The notes: generated by a model from the sequence alone, not told the origin. Shown: positions 34,068 to 43,996, counted from the stretch's first letter. The stretch: 64,000 nt of DNA from Thermococcus stetteri (GCF_017873335.1 NZ_JAGGKB010000003.1:62001-126000); one strand, 5' to 3'. Numbers and translations: made by a program.

Positions 34068-34715
34068 TCAGTCCTCAAGCCATATCTCGAGCCTCTGCTT
34101 GCCCCTTCCGAGGCTGGAGCGCTTGAGCTTCTTGAGGTGTCCTATCTCCTTTATGTCCCTCACGTGCGTCCCGCCGCAGGGAATCGGCTCGAAGTCCCTT
34201 ATCTGAGTGTAGCGCGTCTCTTCTTCCCACCATATCTTCATCTCGCCGCCCTCATCAACGTACCGGTTGAAGAGCTCGATTATCTTCTCCTTGTACTGGT
34301 TCACGTTCTCGGGATACTCTATGTCGTACCTGCCCTTCTCATAGCTCATTCCGCTCCCGTAGAGTCTCCAGTTGCCCTTTCCAAGCACTTCGTTGAGTAC
34401 GTGGTCGAGCAGGTGCATCGCGCTGTGTATCCTCATCAGCTTGTAGCGGTAGTCCCAGTCTATCTTTAGCTCGACCTTGTCCCCGGGCTTGAACTTCTCA
34501 GGCTCGGCGACGACGTGCCACACGTTGCCTTCCTCGTCCTTGTAAACGTCGAGGACTTCAACGCCGTTTATCGTTCCCCTGTCGTGGGGCTGGCCGCCGC
34601 CGGTCGGGTAGAATATCGTCTGGTCGAGAAGGAGAGCATTGTCTCGTATTTCTAAAACCTTCGCCTTAGCCTCCTTCATATAAGCATCTTCATAGTAGAG
34701 CTTCCTCGTGGCCAT
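34068..34715 (-). CDS. alaX: Alanyl-tRNA editing protein AlaX
   Basis: A 215-residue free-standing editing domain homologous to that of alanyl-tRNA synthetase. It hydrolyses mischarged Ser- or Gly-tRNA-Ala. Zinc ligands are visible in HSAMHLLDH and CGGTHVRD; the N-terminal glycine-rich region is QTIFYPTGGGQPHD. The length fits AlaX-M type. ATG 34715 is chosen, with GGTGAT upstream. Confidence 0.9.
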   Translation of the reverse strand: MATRKLYYEDAYMKEAKAKVLEIRDNALLLDQTIFYPTGGGQPHDRGTINGVEVLDVYKDEEGNVWHVVAEPEKFKPGDKVELKIDWDYRYKLMRIHSAMHLLDHVLNEVLGKGNWRLYGSGMSYEKGRYDIEYPENVNQYKEKIIELFNRYVDEGGEMKIWWEEETRYTQIRDFEPIPCGGTHVRDIKEIGHLKKLKRSSLGRGKQRLEIWLED

Positions 34716-34794
34716 TCTCATCACCAGCGAAAAATAAGTCGCCCCCATTTAAATGAGTATCGAAAGGGAAGAAAAGGAACTAGAATGAAAGCTT

Positions 34795-36201
34795 TCACTT
34801 CCTCCTCCTGAGGAGGAGCGGAACCACTGCGAGACCGACGAGGAACGCCGGACCGCAGGTGCTCTTTGAGCCTGCTTCAACGTCGTTCACGTACTTGAAC
34901 TCGACCTTGTCGGGAACCTTTGCCATTAAGTCCTTGTAGTCCTCTGCTGGGACGCCGTAGCGGAGGAGGACGTTGCTGGTTATCACCACTTCCCTCTTGC
35001 TGACGTTCTCGATTCTCATCGTGACCGATCCGGCCTTGGAACTTACGGAGATGTCGCTGGGGATTGAAGTGAAGTGATAGCCCTCGGGCAGGATTATTCT
35101 GGTGATCTTCGTTTCGTTGACTTCGGCGTTCAGCCTGTATGGGAAGTCCAGGGTTCCAAGCTCAAGTTTTGGGTCGTAGACATAGACGTAGCTGTCGTTG
35201 ACTCTCTTTACGAGGCCTTGGAGAACCCAGTGGTATTTAACTACTAACGGCCCGGTTGAGTTGAGGTTGAGTAGTTTAACGTTTCCACCTAGAACCTTTA
35301 TCCCCTCTGCCTGGAACTGCTGGAAGTATCCCTGGTAGAGGGACTGCTCCGCGTTCTGAGTTCCCCCGCTTATGAACTGAACCTTGAGGTAGTTCACGTA
35401 ATCAGAGGGTTCTATGTACTCTTCGACAGTATCGAGTATTGTCTCGTTTTCTTTGACTGTGATGTTGTTCCTGATCACCATACTCCAGGTGGTGTAGTTC
35501 TCGCTCCCCTCTTTTCCGATGTAGGCTATCACAACTGGTTGAAGCTCTGAGTAGAGGACTTTGAGGCTGTCCTGGAATATTCCTTCCTTGAGGTAGACAA
35601 CAGAGTGAACGTTGATAACCCTGCCAGAGCTTTCAGTCTCCAGCTTTATGTAGCTCCCGTTTGATTCGACGTTAAAGCCCCTGGTGAGGTTTTTAATGAC
35701 CGCGCCTTCAGGAATGGTTATTGTGAAGTAGTTCTCGAGGTAGATTGAGCCGTTGACTGCGGCAGGGTTTATTCTAACCAGGTCAGAAATCCTGAGTGCA
35801 TCTAGAGTTATCTCCCAAACACCGTCGTAAGAGTAGTACCTCGCAAAGTTCACCAGCCTGCCCTTTATAACGGTCGTGAGAGGCCCGGTAGTGTCGTATC
35901 CTATTATCTCACCGGTAGCGTTTTCCAGATTAAGTCCAAGTCCCGCTAAGGCCTGGACTTTCTGCGCAATGAACATTTTCGTAGCGTTTTCAATCCCCAT
36001 TTCCATTATGCTCTTCTTGGTCGCGTTCACCATGTCCTCCGGACTGTAAAAGATTGTCTGGAGGGTCACGTTTGCACTCCCGTCCCATCCAACTATGTAC
36101 TCGTTCTTCTGAACCTCCTTGTAGTCCTCCCCTGCGGAGACAGCACCAGCGAGAAGTCCTGAGAGGACGAGGAAAACCATCAAAAACCCAAACTTTCTCA
36201 T
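34795..36201 (-). CDS. CGP-CTERM sorted cell-surface protein
   Basis: A 468-residue secreted protein. The signal peptide is FGFLMVFLVLSGLLAGAVSA (residues 4-23). A large extracellular beta-rich region has many N-glycosylation sequons. The C-terminus is CGPAFLVGLAVVPLLLRRRK. This matches the CGP-CTERM signal of Thermococcales: Cys-Gly-Pro, a membrane helix and a basic end, thought to be processed for lipid anchoring. The function of the extracellular part is unknown. GGAGGT precedes ATG 36201. Confidence 0.85.
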   Translation of the reverse strand: MRKFGFLMVFLVLSGLLAGAVSAGEDYKEVQKNEYIVGWDGSANVTLQTIFYSPEDMVNATKKSIMEMGIENATKMFIAQKVQALAGLGLNLENATGEIIGYDTTGPLTTVIKGRLVNFARYYSYDGVWEITLDALRISDLVRINPAAVNGSIYLENYFTITIPEGAVIKNLTRGFNVESNGSYIKLETESSGRVINVHSVVYLKEGIFQDSLKVLYSELQPVVIAYIGKEGSENYTTWSMVIRNNITVKENETILDTVEEYIEPSDYVNYLKVQFISGGTQNAEQSLYQGYFQQFQAEGIKVLGGNVKLLNLNSTGPLVVKYHWVLQGLVKRVNDSYVYVYDPKLELGTLDFPYRLNAEVNETKITRIILPEGYHFTSIPSDISVSSKAGSVTMRIENVSKREVVITSNVLLRYGVPAEDYKDLMAKVPDKVEFKYVNDVEAGSKSTCGPAFLVGLAVVPLLLRRRK

Positions 36202-36320
36202 GCCATTACCTCCCTGCATTCTCCAGAGGGGAAACCCCGGAGAGTATATAACCTTTGCCCAGGTTTGGGAAGGGTACAGAAGAAGAGAAAAAGTGGGATA
36301 AAGAGGAAACCACCACTCCT

Positions 36321-37610
36321 TTAACGCCACTTGCTCTCGTCCAGCTCGTTCTCGGTCTTGGCCACGATAACCGTCCCCGCGAGGTCGCCGGTAACATTGA
36401 CCATCGTCCTGCCCATGTCGAGTATGGCATCAATTCCGAGGATCATGGCGTAGGCGAGTGCCACGGGGCTTCCGGCAGTTAGGTCGAGACCAACGCTCTG
36501 GAGCACCATCGCGAGCATTATAGCTCCCGCACCCGGAACACCGGCGGTTCCTATTGATGCCAGAACCGCGGTTAGAACGACCACGAGCTGCTGGCTGAGG
36601 GTGAGCGGGTGGCCTATTGCGTTGGCAACGAAGAGAACCGTAACACCCTGATAGAGGGCTGTTCCGTCCATGTTTATCGTCGCACCGAGGGGCAGGGTGA
36701 AAGAGAATATCCCCTTATCAACGCCCATCTCCTCCTCGGCCACGCGCATCGTAACGGGCAGCGTTCCGCTGGAACTCCTTGTAACAAAGGCAGTGAGCAT
36801 CGCGTCCTTCGCCTTCTTGATGAACTTAAGCGGGTCGATGCCGAAGACCTTCAGCAGGATGAAGTACGTGATGACTATCTGAAGGAAGAGGCCGGTGTAG
36901 ACCGCTCCAACGACCTTGGCGAGCGGTCCGACGACCTTGACACCCTGCTCAGCCATGACGTAGGCTATGAGGGCGAAGACGCCTATCGGTGCGTACTGCA
37001 TGACCCCTCCGACTATGAGGTACATAGCCTCGGCCAGGCCATCGAAGACCCTCAGGAGCGTCTCCGCGGATTTTCTGACTCTTTCCTCGTTCCTGTTCAT
37101 CAGGTAGGTTATGGCTATCCCGAGGATTATGGCGAAGAATATCACCGGAAGGACCTCACCCTTGGAAAGGGAAGCGAACGGGTTGGTTGGCACTATGTTG
37201 AGGAGGGTCTGGACGAGGGAAGGTGACTTTGCCTCTATGGCTTTTCCCGTGCCGCTTCCGAGATTCACACCGGCACCGACGTTGAAGAGTCTACCAACGA
37301 TGAGACCGAAGAAAACGGCCATGGCCGAGGTAGCAAGGTAATAGACCACTATCTTAACTCCAACACGGCCAAGACGTGCCGGGCTGATGCTCGCGGCACC
37401 GACGACGAGCGACGCCAGAACTATCGGCATCACAAGCATCTTCAGCAGTCTGACGAACAGGTCGCCGAAGGGCTTAATGTACGTCTTCACCGCACCTGCG
37501 TAGCCGAAATGCCCCGCTATAAGACCAAAGACGGCACCGAGAACCAAACCGATCAGGATTTTTCACAGAACTGGATAGTCTAGATAGCGCCTCAAGAGGC
37601 CCTTTCCCAT
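36321..37610 (-). pseudogene. gltP: Sodium-coupled aspartate/dicarboxylate symporter (GltTk-like), in-frame opal stop at codon 16
   Basis: Nearly identical, as far as I can recall it, to GltTk, the structurally known T. kodakarensis Na+/aspartate symporter of 430 residues. The natural start is ATG 37610 after GGAGGTGGG. Codons 1-15 encode MGKGLLRRYLDYPVL, then codon 16 is TGA (37563-37565) where GltTk has Trp. The frame continues without further stops through the 3-serine hairpin loop (TRSSSGTLP), NMDGTALYQ and [10 protein letters not shown]-like segment ([14 protein letters not shown]) to 36321. One G-to-A change explains the lesion. Internal initiation at TTG 37547 would omit the N-terminal helix start, so function is doubtful. 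Confidence 0.92.
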
Positions 37611-37628
37611 TTTCCCACCTCCTTATTG

Positions 37629-37645
37629 GCTGGCTTATTGCCAGC
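37629..37645 (-). promoter_or_regulatory. Hairpin in the gltP leader
   Basis: GCTGGC-TTATT-GCCAGC, a perfect 6-bp stem with a five-base loop, lies between the likely TATA (AATAAACTTTC on the minus strand, about 37663-37673) and the ribosome-binding site. It could be an operator or influence translation. Confidence 0.4.
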
Positions 37646-37711
37646 ACACGATTGGTGGAGAAGAAAGTTTATTAGAGTTATCGATGGGGAAATTGGCAAA
37701 ATGTCAAAAAC

Positions 37712-38407
37712 TCAGATAATCCTGAGCGATACATCACCGTAGAGCACTTTAATTATCTGTCCATCAACGTCCAGAAGGAGTGAGCCGTCACCGGAAACAT
37801 CTACCACGGTACCAACGAGTTCACCACCATCCTGCAGAACCCTGACCTTTTTTCCGATCAACACGGTCCTTTCCCTGACTTCACCCACCAAAAGGGCAGG
37901 ATTCTCAAGGAAAACGCCGTACCAGTGCCCCAAGTGGTGTAACAGCTTCTTCAAAACCTCTTCAAGGTTCACCGATTTGTCGAGAAGCCCCTTCATCGAT
38001 ACGGCGGTTTCCTTCAGCTCGTTCGGGATTTCATTGTTCACGTTGAGGCCGATGCCCATAATCACCGAGCTTCCCTTTGCCTCTGTAAGGATTCCGGAGA
38101 TCTTTTTCTCTCCAACCCAGACGTCGTTGGGCCACTTTATCCATGCATCAATACCAAAGTCCCTCAGCGTGTCCGCGACGGCCAGAGCACCCACGAAGAC
38201 CAGCCTTGGGTCAATCTTAGGCGGCTTTAGAACAACGCTCATCCACAGGCCGCCTTCAGGCGATGCCCAGGCTCTGCCCCTCCTTCCCCTACCGGTGGTC
38301 TGCCTCTTTGCAACTACGACGGTTCCCTCAGGTGCATCCGGGATGAGCTTCTTGGCGTACTCGTTGGTAGAGTCAACTTCATCGAGGCGAAGGATTTTCC
38401 ACTCCAT
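37712..38407 (-). CDS. birA: Biotin protein ligase
   Basis: A 231-residue biotin-[acetyl-CoA carboxylase] ligase without the N-terminal DNA-binding domain of E. coli BirA. The motifs are STNEYAKKL, the biotin/AMP loop [19 protein letters not shown] and the lysine-containing [18 protein letters not shown] small C-terminal beta domain ends the protein. It attaches biotin to the carrier subunit of the methylmalonyl-CoA/oxaloacetate decarboxylase complex. ATG 38407 follows GGGGGAAACC. It is divergent from the aldolase gene. Confidence 0.95.
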   Translation of the reverse strand: MEWKILRLDEVDSTNEYAKKLIPDAPEGTVVVAKRQTTGRGRRGRAWASPEGGLWMSVVLKPPKIDPRLVFVGALAVADTLRDFGIDAWIKWPNDVWVGEKKISGILTEAKGSSVIMGIGLNVNNEIPNELKETAVSMKGLLDKSVNLEEVLKKLLHHLGHWYGVFLENPALLVGEVRERTVLIGKKVRVLQDGGELVGTVVDVSGDGSLLLDVDGQIIKVLYGDVSLRII

Positions 38408-38476
38408 GGTTTCCCCCACTGGAGTTCGGGCGGATGTTTAAATCGTTATGGAAAACCTTAAATTCTTCCACTAATA

Positions 38477-38493
38477 TATCACTCTCGGTGAGT
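38477..38493 (+). promoter_or_regulatory. Thermococcales glycolytic motif (TrmBL1/Tgr-type operator) of fba
   Basis: TATCAC-TCTCG-GTGAGT matches the glycolytic motif TATCAC-N5-GTGATA at 10 of 12 defined bases, one half perfect. It directly follows the TATA sequence TAATATA (38472-38478) and ends three bases before ATG 38497. It also contains the ribosome-binding GGTGAG. TrmBL1 (Tgr) represses or activates glycolytic and gluconeogenic genes through this motif depending on its place relative to TATA; downstream placement implies repression. Confidence 0.7.
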
Positions 38494-38496
38494 AGT

Positions 38497-39342
38497 ATGG
38501 ATGCATACCAGAGTGTTGGTATTAGGAGAAGGCTCAAGAGGTTCTTCCGCAGGGACGGGAGGGCCCTAATATTCGCGATGGATCACGGCTTTGAGCACGG
38601 GCCAACAGATTTCGAGCCCGTCTGGGAGCACGTGAACCCGAGGGTCATCATAAGGAAGGTCGTTAGGGCCGGCGTTGACGGCGTCATGATGCTACCAGGT
38701 ATCGTCAGGATGGCCGGCGATGAGGTCAAGCCCGACAGAGGTCTGATGATAAAGCTCACGAGCAAGACCAACCTCAGGCCGAAGGACGAACAGCTCCTCC
38801 AGAGCCAGCTTGGCTACGTTGAGGACGCGATAAAGCTCGGCGCCGACGCTATAGCGGCAACCGTCTACTGGGGCTCACCGCAGGAAGACGTTATGATGCG
38901 CCAGTTTGCAGAGATAGCGAGCTACGCCCACGATCTGGGCTTCCCGGTTGTCCAGTTCGCCTATCCGCGCGGCCCGTACATCAACGAGAAGTACGGCAAG
39001 AAGGAGGACTACCGCGTCGTAATGTACGGCGCTAGGGCGGCCGCCGAAACTGGAGCCGACATGATAAAGACCTACTGGACGGGGTCAAGGGAGACCTTCG
39101 CCAAGGTCGTTGACGCCGCGGCCGGCGTTCCGGTTCTCCTCAGCGGAGGGGCAAAGACCGAGAACCCAGTGGACTTCCTTAAGGTCGTCTGGGAGGTCAT
39201 CGAGGCCGGTGGCTCAGGAGCAGTCGTCGGAAGGAACATCTTCCAGCGCGAGAACCCAGAGCCGATGATAAAGGCCCTCATAAGGGTCATTCACAGGAAT
39301 GAAGATCCAGAAGAGGCGGCAAAGGCAGAGGGGCTTATTTAA
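38497..39342 (+). CDS. fba: Class I fructose-bisphosphate aldolase, archaeal (DhnA) type
   Basis: A 281-residue Schiff-base aldolase of the archaeal DhnA family. The substrate and lysine segments are [19 protein letters not shown] and DMIKTYWTG with Lys191 as Schiff-base residue. LLSGGAKT and VVGRNIFQR bind phosphate. It interconverts fructose 1,6-bisphosphate with dihydroxyacetone phosphate and glyceraldehyde 3-phosphate, chiefly in gluconeogenesis and the modified Embden-Meyerhof pathway. ATG 38497 is preferred to the frame opening at 38434 because promoter and operator lie in between. Confidence 0.95.
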   Translation: MDAYQSVGIRRRLKRFFRRDGRALIFAMDHGFEHGPTDFEPVWEHVNPRVIIRKVVRAGVDGVMMLPGIVRMAGDEVKPDRGLMIKLTSKTNLRPKDEQLLQSQLGYVEDAIKLGADAIAATVYWGSPQEDVMMRQFAEIASYAHDLGFPVVQFAYPRGPYINEKYGKKEDYRVVMYGARAAAETGADMIKTYWTGSRETFAKVVDAAAGVPVLLSGGAKTENPVDFLKVVWEVIEAGGSGAVVGRNIFQRENPEPMIKALIRVIHRNEDPEEAAKAEGLI

Positions 39343-39591
39343 GGTTTGGTCAATCCTCATCCAGCTCTTTCTTTTTCCGATCTCAAAAGTCGGCGATCTG
39401 ATAGCCTGTTGAGATTTCTAGGTGGAGGACGCTAAAGGTGTATCCTGCCAGAAGGAACGCCCTTTTTACACCAAAATAGGTCCATTGGTGAACTTTTAAC
39501 TTCATCAGCGCCCGAATTTTTCTCTGCGCAACATTTTTATACATTCCCGCGGAATTTCTACTCGAAAGTTGCTTTCTCAGGAGGGATAGGA
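39343..39591 (+). promoter_or_regulatory. Leader and promoter of the acyl-CoA synthetase operon
   Basis: A gap of about 250 bases. Near its 3' end CATTTTTATACA (about 39532-39543) is a good TATA box, about 50 bases before ATG 39592, and CAGGAGGGATAGG is the ribosome-binding region. The first 180 bases show no gene or clear repeat. Confidence 0.45.
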
Positions 39592-41016
39592 ATGGCAGAA
39601 AAGATCGTTGAAGAACTCAGGCCCTTCTTCGACCCTAAGGCGGTCGCAATCATCGGTGCCACTGACAAGAAGGGGAAGGTTGGAAACGTCATTTTTGAGA
39701 ACTTTAGGATGAACAAGGAGCGCGGCATTTTCAAGGGCAACATCTATCCCGTCAACCCCAAGCTCGATGAGATTGAAGGATACAAGGTCTACCACAGCGT
39801 TAAAGAACTTCCAGATGACACTGATCTTGCCGTCATAGCTATTCCTGCCAAGTTCGTGCCGGCAACGATGAAGGACATTGCTGAGAAGGGCATTAAGGCG
39901 GTCGTCATCATCACCGGAGGCTTCGGCGAGCTCGGTGAGGAAGGCAAGAAGATGGAGCGCGAAATCTACGAGATAGCCAAGGCCCACGGGATAAGAGTCA
40001 TCGGGCCCAACTGCGTCGGCGTCTACGTTCCGGATACTGGTGTCGATACCGTCTTCCTGCCCGAGGAGAAGATGGACAGGCCGAAGAGCGGGCCGATAGC
40101 CTTCGTCAGCCAGAGCGGTGCATTCGCAGCTGCCATGCTCGACTGGGCGGCGATGGCGGGAATAGGCATCGGTAAGATGGTCAGCTACGGCAACAAGATA
40201 GACGTTGACGACGCCGACCTAATGGAGTACTTCATCCACGACGACGAGATAAAGGTCGCTACATTCTACATCGAGGGCGTTAAGGACGGAAGGAAGTTCA
40301 TGGAGGCTGCAAAGAAGATCACCAAGGTCAAGCCCGTAATCGCCTTGAAGAGCGGAAGGACCGAGTACGGTGCCAAAGCCGCCTCTTCGCACACCGGCTC
40401 GCTCGCTGGAGCGGATACCATCTACGACGCCGTCTTCAAGCAGACTGGAATAATCCGTGCCGAGGACTTCGAGCACATGTTCGACTTGGCTAAGGCCTTT
40501 GCAGCCCTGGGCCACAAGCTCCCGAAGGGCGACAGGATAGGCATAATCACAGACGGCGGTGGAGCCGGCGTCATGGCGAGCGACGCAGTTGCCAAGTTCG
40601 GGTTGAAGATGGCGGAGCTGAGTGAGGATACGATAAAGTTCCTCAAGGAGAACTTCCCACCACATGCCGTAGCTGGCAACCCCACTGACGTCGTCGGCGA
40701 CACAGACGCTGAGAGATACAGAATAGCTATTGAAGCCTTCACGAAGGACCCGAACGTCGATGCAATAGTGGTAATCGTCCTCTTCCAGGTTCCGCTCCTT
40801 GAGGAGGAGAAGATAATCGAGATACTCGCCGACTACCAGAAGAAGACTGACAAGCCGATAGTGGCTGTTGCGATGGGTGGAAGGAAGACCGACCGCTACG
40901 CGAGGATGCTTGAGGAGAAGGGCGTCCCGGTTTATCCGACCCCAGAGAGGGGAGTTAGGGCCATGGAAGGCCTCGTTAGGTATGCCGAATACCTCCGCAA
41001 GGTTAAGGAGGAATGA
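39592..41016 (+). CDS. ADP-forming acyl-CoA (acetyl-CoA) synthetase alpha subunit
   Basis: A 474-residue alpha subunit. It has a CoA-binding Rossmann domain (FDPKAVAIIGATDKKGKVGN, about 12-130), a succinyl-CoA-synthetase-like flavodoxin domain (VSQSGAFAAAMLDWAA) and the phosphohistidine loop AASSHTGSLAGADTIY (His about 268). ADP-forming synthetases convert acyl-CoA, ADP and phosphate to acid, CoA and ATP, the main substrate-level phosphorylation of peptide and sugar fermentation. Several paralogues exist in Thermococcales, so the acyl specificity is unknown. The beta gene follows after three bases. Confidence 0.92.
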   Translation: MAEKIVEELRPFFDPKAVAIIGATDKKGKVGNVIFENFRMNKERGIFKGNIYPVNPKLDEIEGYKVYHSVKELPDDTDLAVIAIPAKFVPATMKDIAEKGIKAVVIITGGFGELGEEGKKMEREIYEIAKAHGIRVIGPNCVGVYVPDTGVDTVFLPEEKMDRPKSGPIAFVSQSGAFAAAMLDWAAMAGIGIGKMVSYGNKIDVDDADLMEYFIHDDEIKVATFYIEGVKDGRKFMEAAKKITKVKPVIALKSGRTEYGAKAASSHTGSLAGADTIYDAVFKQTGIIRAEDFEHMFDLAKAFAALGHKLPKGDRIGIITDGGGAGVMASDAVAKFGLKMAELSEDTIKFLKENFPPHAVAGNPTDVVGDTDAERYRIAIEAFTKDPNVDAIVVIVLFQVPLLEEEKIIEILADYQKKTDKPIVAVAMGGRKTDRYARMLEEKGVPVYPTPERGVRAMEGLVRYAEYLRKVKEE

Positions 41017-41019
41017 GTT

Positions 41020-41784
41020 ATGGCCAAGGAAGAGGCCCTTAAGGTTATTGAGGACGTTTTGAAGTCCGGGAGGACTGCGCTCGTTGAGTACGAGGCCAAG
41101 CAGGTCTTGAAGGCCTACGGCCTGCCCGTTCCAGATGAGAAGCTTGCGAAGACCCTCGATGAGGCACTAAAGTACGCCGAGGAGATAGGCTATCCAGTTG
41201 CAATGAAGCTTATGTCGCCGCAGATACTCCACAAGAGCGATGCTAAGGTCGTTATGCTCAACATAAAGTCTCCTGAGGAGCTGAAGCAGAAGTGGGAGGA
41301 GATCCACGAGAACGCGAGGAAGTACCGCCCCGATGCAGAGATACTCGGCGTCCTAATAGCGCCGATGCTCAGACCCGGAAGGGAGATCATCATCGGTGTC
41401 ACTGAAGACCCACAGTTCGGCCACGCGATAATGTTCGGTCTCGGCGGCATCTTCGTCGAGGTTCTCAAGGACGTTACCTTCAGGATAATCCCAATAACCG
41501 AGAGGGACACGAGGAAGATGATAACCGAGATCAGGGGCTACCCGATTCTGGCAGGGGCGCGCGGTGAGGAGCCGGCGGACATAGATGCAATCGTGGACAT
41601 GCTTCTGAAGGTCTCCCAGCTCGTTGATGAGCTCAGGGACTACATCAAGGAGATGGACCTCAACCCGGTCTTCGTCTACGAGAAGGGCAAGGGCGCTGTA
41701 ATCGTCGACGCCAGGATAATAGCGAAGATTCCCGAGGAGAAGAAAGAGGAGATAGGCGTCGAGTACAAGGAAAGGTGTGCTTGA
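41020..41784 (+). CDS. ADP-forming acyl-CoA synthetase beta subunit
   Basis: A 254-residue ATP-grasp beta subunit that binds ADP/ATP and works with the alpha subunit just upstream. Features are EYEAKQVLKAYGLPVP, the lysine loop PVAMKLMSPQILHKSDA, the metal-binding EVLKDVTFRIIP and MDLNPVFVYEKGKGAVIVDARI. The alpha-beta adjacency seen here supports that they form one heterotetramer; beta subunits can also be shared among several alpha subunits. Confidence 0.93.
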   Translation: MAKEEALKVIEDVLKSGRTALVEYEAKQVLKAYGLPVPDEKLAKTLDEALKYAEEIGYPVAMKLMSPQILHKSDAKVVMLNIKSPEELKQKWEEIHENARKYRPDAEILGVLIAPMLRPGREIIIGVTEDPQFGHAIMFGLGGIFVEVLKDVTFRIIPITERDTRKMITEIRGYPILAGARGEEPADIDAIVDMLLKVSQLVDELRDYIKEMDLNPVFVYEKGKGAVIVDARIIAKIPEEKKEEIGVEYKERCA

Positions 41785-41855
41785 TCCTTTTCCTTATTTT
41801 CCTCCTTGAGAGCACTCGGAGGCAGTTTCTTCTATCTCACTCCAGTTCGAGGGTT

Positions 41856-42188
41856 CTATCGAGAGCACCTCCAGAGTTCCCTTTTGAGGGTTACCTTATA
41901 AATGGAGCCGCCCCTCGGTTCGTGGCTATCCCCCACTCTTACGAGTGTGTAGTTGACCCATAGAAAGGCAATGGAGGTGTTGTTTCTGTATTCAATGTAG
42001 CCTGCGATCCCATCGCATGTAATGTTGGGGAAATACTCACCGCACAGTTCCTCCATGGTGTAGATAAAGCTGTGCTCTCCTGTGGGACCTGTAGCGCCTT
42101 TGTTCTCTCCCCGGGGGCTAAAGTATAACGACAGGATGATCAAAAAAGAGAAAATGCCAATGGCGAGGAGCTTTTTTATGATAGTCAC
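41856..42188 (-). CDS. Small membrane-anchored or secreted protein, unknown
   Basis: A 110-residue protein with an N-terminal hydrophobic signal or anchor (KLLAIGIFSFLIILSLYF, residues 6-23). A small extracellular domain follows with two cysteines (LCGEYFPNITC) that could form a disulfide and three N-glycosylation sequons. GTG start 42188 with GGTGAG upstream. No family recognised. Confidence 0.55.
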   Translation of the reverse strand: MTIIKKLLAIGIFSFLIILSLYFSPRGENKGATGPTGEHSFIYTMEELCGEYFPNITCDGIAGYIEYRNNTSIAFLWVNYTLVRVGDSHEPRGGSIYKVTLKRELWRCSR

Positions 42189-42230
42189 CCGTGCTCACCT
42201 TTATCCCGCTGTATTCTCGAGGAAGTCTTA

Positions 42231-43022
42231 TTAGAGGTTGCCCCGCTCAAGAACCAGCTCCCACTTCTCGCAGACCTTCTTCAGCCGTTCCATTACCTCC
42301 CGCTTCCCCCCAAGGACTGGCCACAGAATCGAATCTATATGAAGCGGTGGAATTCCCGTCTCTTGGGCGACCTTTCTCCAGAAGCTCACCGGCGGCTCGT
42401 TCGTTATCCTCTCGGTGTACGCCTTTATCCTGACGTCCTCTGGAATGTCGATCTCCATTGGGTACGGGACGAACTCCTCAAAAGCTATTCTCCCCGCGTA
42501 GCCGAACATCTTGACGGCGAAAACCACGGTCTTAGCGCTCTTTGGAGAACCCAGGGCTTCGGCGATATCGTTTCGAAGTCCAGCCATGTCTTCAAAATAA
42601 TACTTCTCAAGTTCTGGAAGCGTTAGCGAGTCCAGGAAAGGCTCAAGCTTTTTCAGTCTCCTGAGCTTCCCCTCAACGAGGCGGCGGTTGGTTCTGGATG
42701 CCGGCAAAAACTCAGAGTAGGCTTCGGCTATGCTATTGCTCGGAGGATTCTGGGAGAAGTACTTTGAGAACTCCCACCACCAGTCCTCTCCCTTCCCGCT
42801 CAGCTGGTAGCTGACTATGGAGTTGGCTATCACCAGCTTGATGAATGTCTCATCGCTGTTTAGGTTTTCGTGGAGGTTCCGAAGGGCGTCGAACTGCAGG
42901 TCTACCCTTTCCTCGATGGTTCTCCCACACTCGATGCCCAGCTCTTTGAGGCCTTCTATAAGTTTGCGAGTCTTTTCCTCGTTTTCCCTGTACTTTATCT
43001 TCACGAACCTGTCGAGGGTCAT
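42231..43022 (-). CDS. Archaeal 8-oxoguanine DNA glycosylase/lyase (AGOG)
   Basis: A 263-residue helix-hairpin-helix glycosylase of the AGOG type. The N-terminal helices ([22 protein letters not shown]) precede the lysine-bearing helix-hairpin-helix region [21 protein letters not shown]. The conserved Asp region follows ([21 protein letters not shown]). AGOG removes 8-oxoguanine from DNA and nicks the abasic site, which matters at high temperature. The ATG overlaps the stop of the upstream pterin gene by one base (TAATG), so the two are cotranscribed. Confidence 0.9.
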   Translation of the reverse strand: MTLDRFVKIKYRENEEKTRKLIEGLKELGIECGRTIEERVDLQFDALRNLHENLNSDETFIKLVIANSIVSYQLSGKGEDWWWEFSKYFSQNPPSNSIAEAYSEFLPASRTNRRLVEGKLRRLKKLEPFLDSLTLPELEKYYFEDMAGLRNDIAEALGSPKSAKTVVFAVKMFGYAGRIAFEEFVPYPMEIDIPEDVRIKAYTERITNEPPVSFWRKVAQETGIPPLHIDSILWPVLGGKREVMERLKKVCEKWELVLERGNL

Positions 43023-43996
43023 TACTTACCACCGGCGACGTTTTTTATAATCCTGCTCAGGAAGGCGTTCTCCTCAACGATCTCTGCTCCTCTATTTCTC
43101 GGTATCCCCAGTTCAATCTTACCCCTTATTCCGTGATCCGTTAGGTAGTCGAAAACCTCGGCACTGAGCATTTGAAACTCTGACTTCAGGATCAGGCCGT
43201 ATACCGTCGGCCCCCAGCTGCTCTGGCCCGCTCCGTAGGTCTTTTCGTTGAGAAACTCCACTATCAGTGAGATGTCCTCCCTGAACTCACCTCCCTGGAA
43301 GCCTGCGAAGTGCCTCCCAACGAGCTTCTGTATGGTGCTCAGGTGCTCTCCAAAGGCTCTTATGTTGCGTTCTTTGAGGGCTGGCAAGAGACCGAGCAGA
43401 ATCCTGTGGCTTATCTCCCTGGCCGCTTCAACGTCGCCAAAACTGGACTCCATCGTGGGCTTCTCCTCTTCTTCATCTGGACCGCGTTTGAGCTCCGGTA
43501 TCACGAGGAGAAAAGCCCACTCCTCGGGAAAGTCCTCACGTACTACCAGAGGTGGGACGGAACCCTTGACACCACCATCGAGCACGAAGCCGCCGTAGGC
43601 AAAGGTGTATATCCCAGCCCCGCTGTTTTTGCCCCTGCCGAGGGCTCCGGCAAGCCCCTCGATGGGAATATGAATTCCGTTGAGCCTCGCTATTGCGGTT
43701 CCCACACTTAAGCTGAGCTGGGTTGTGGAGCCGAGACCCACGTGCCTCGGGATTCCCCTCCTTACCTCAACGAGGTAGTTCACCCCGGTCCCGAAAGTCA
43801 TGTTCATTTTTTCAATGGTTTTTTCGATAGTCTCAACGTCTTCCCCGTGGGCTTTGATCTCCAGTCTCTCGGACGGGAGGACCCTCACTTCATACCCGCC
43901 TTCGAGTGCTACCCCCATACTTCCAAACCGTCTGCCCAGACTGCCCGCTGGGTCTATGAGGCCGAGGTGAAGCCTTCGCGGTGTGTGGATTCTCAT
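43022..43996 (-). CDS. Beta-ribofuranosylaminobenzene 5'-phosphate synthase
   Basis: A 324-residue GHMP-like enzyme. It opens [30 protein letters not shown] and contains [21 protein letters not shown] and the substrate segment [15 protein letters not shown]. Beta-RFAP synthase condenses 4-hydroxybenzoate (or aminobenzoate) with PRPP, the first committed step of tetrahydromethanopterin-like cofactors. ATG 43996 follows GGTGG. It is divergent from a dihydropteroate synthase gene 400 bases away, the next enzyme type in the same pathway, which supports both assignments. Confidence 0.9.
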   Translation of the reverse strand: MRIHTPRRLHLGLIDPAGSLGRRFGSMGVALEGGYEVRVLPSERLEIKAHGEDVETIEKTIEKMNMTFGTGVNYLVEVRRGIPRHVGLGSTTQLSLSVGTAIARLNGIHIPIEGLAGALGRGKNSGAGIYTFAYGGFVLDGGVKGSVPPLVVREDFPEEWAFLLVIPELKRGPDEEEEKPTMESSFGDVEAAREISHRILLGLLPALKERNIRAFGEHLSTIQKLVGRHFAGFQGGEFREDISLIVEFLNEKTYGAGQSSWGPTVYGLILKSEFQMLSAEVFDYLTDHGIRGKIELGIPRNRGAEIVEENAFLSRIIKNVAGGK

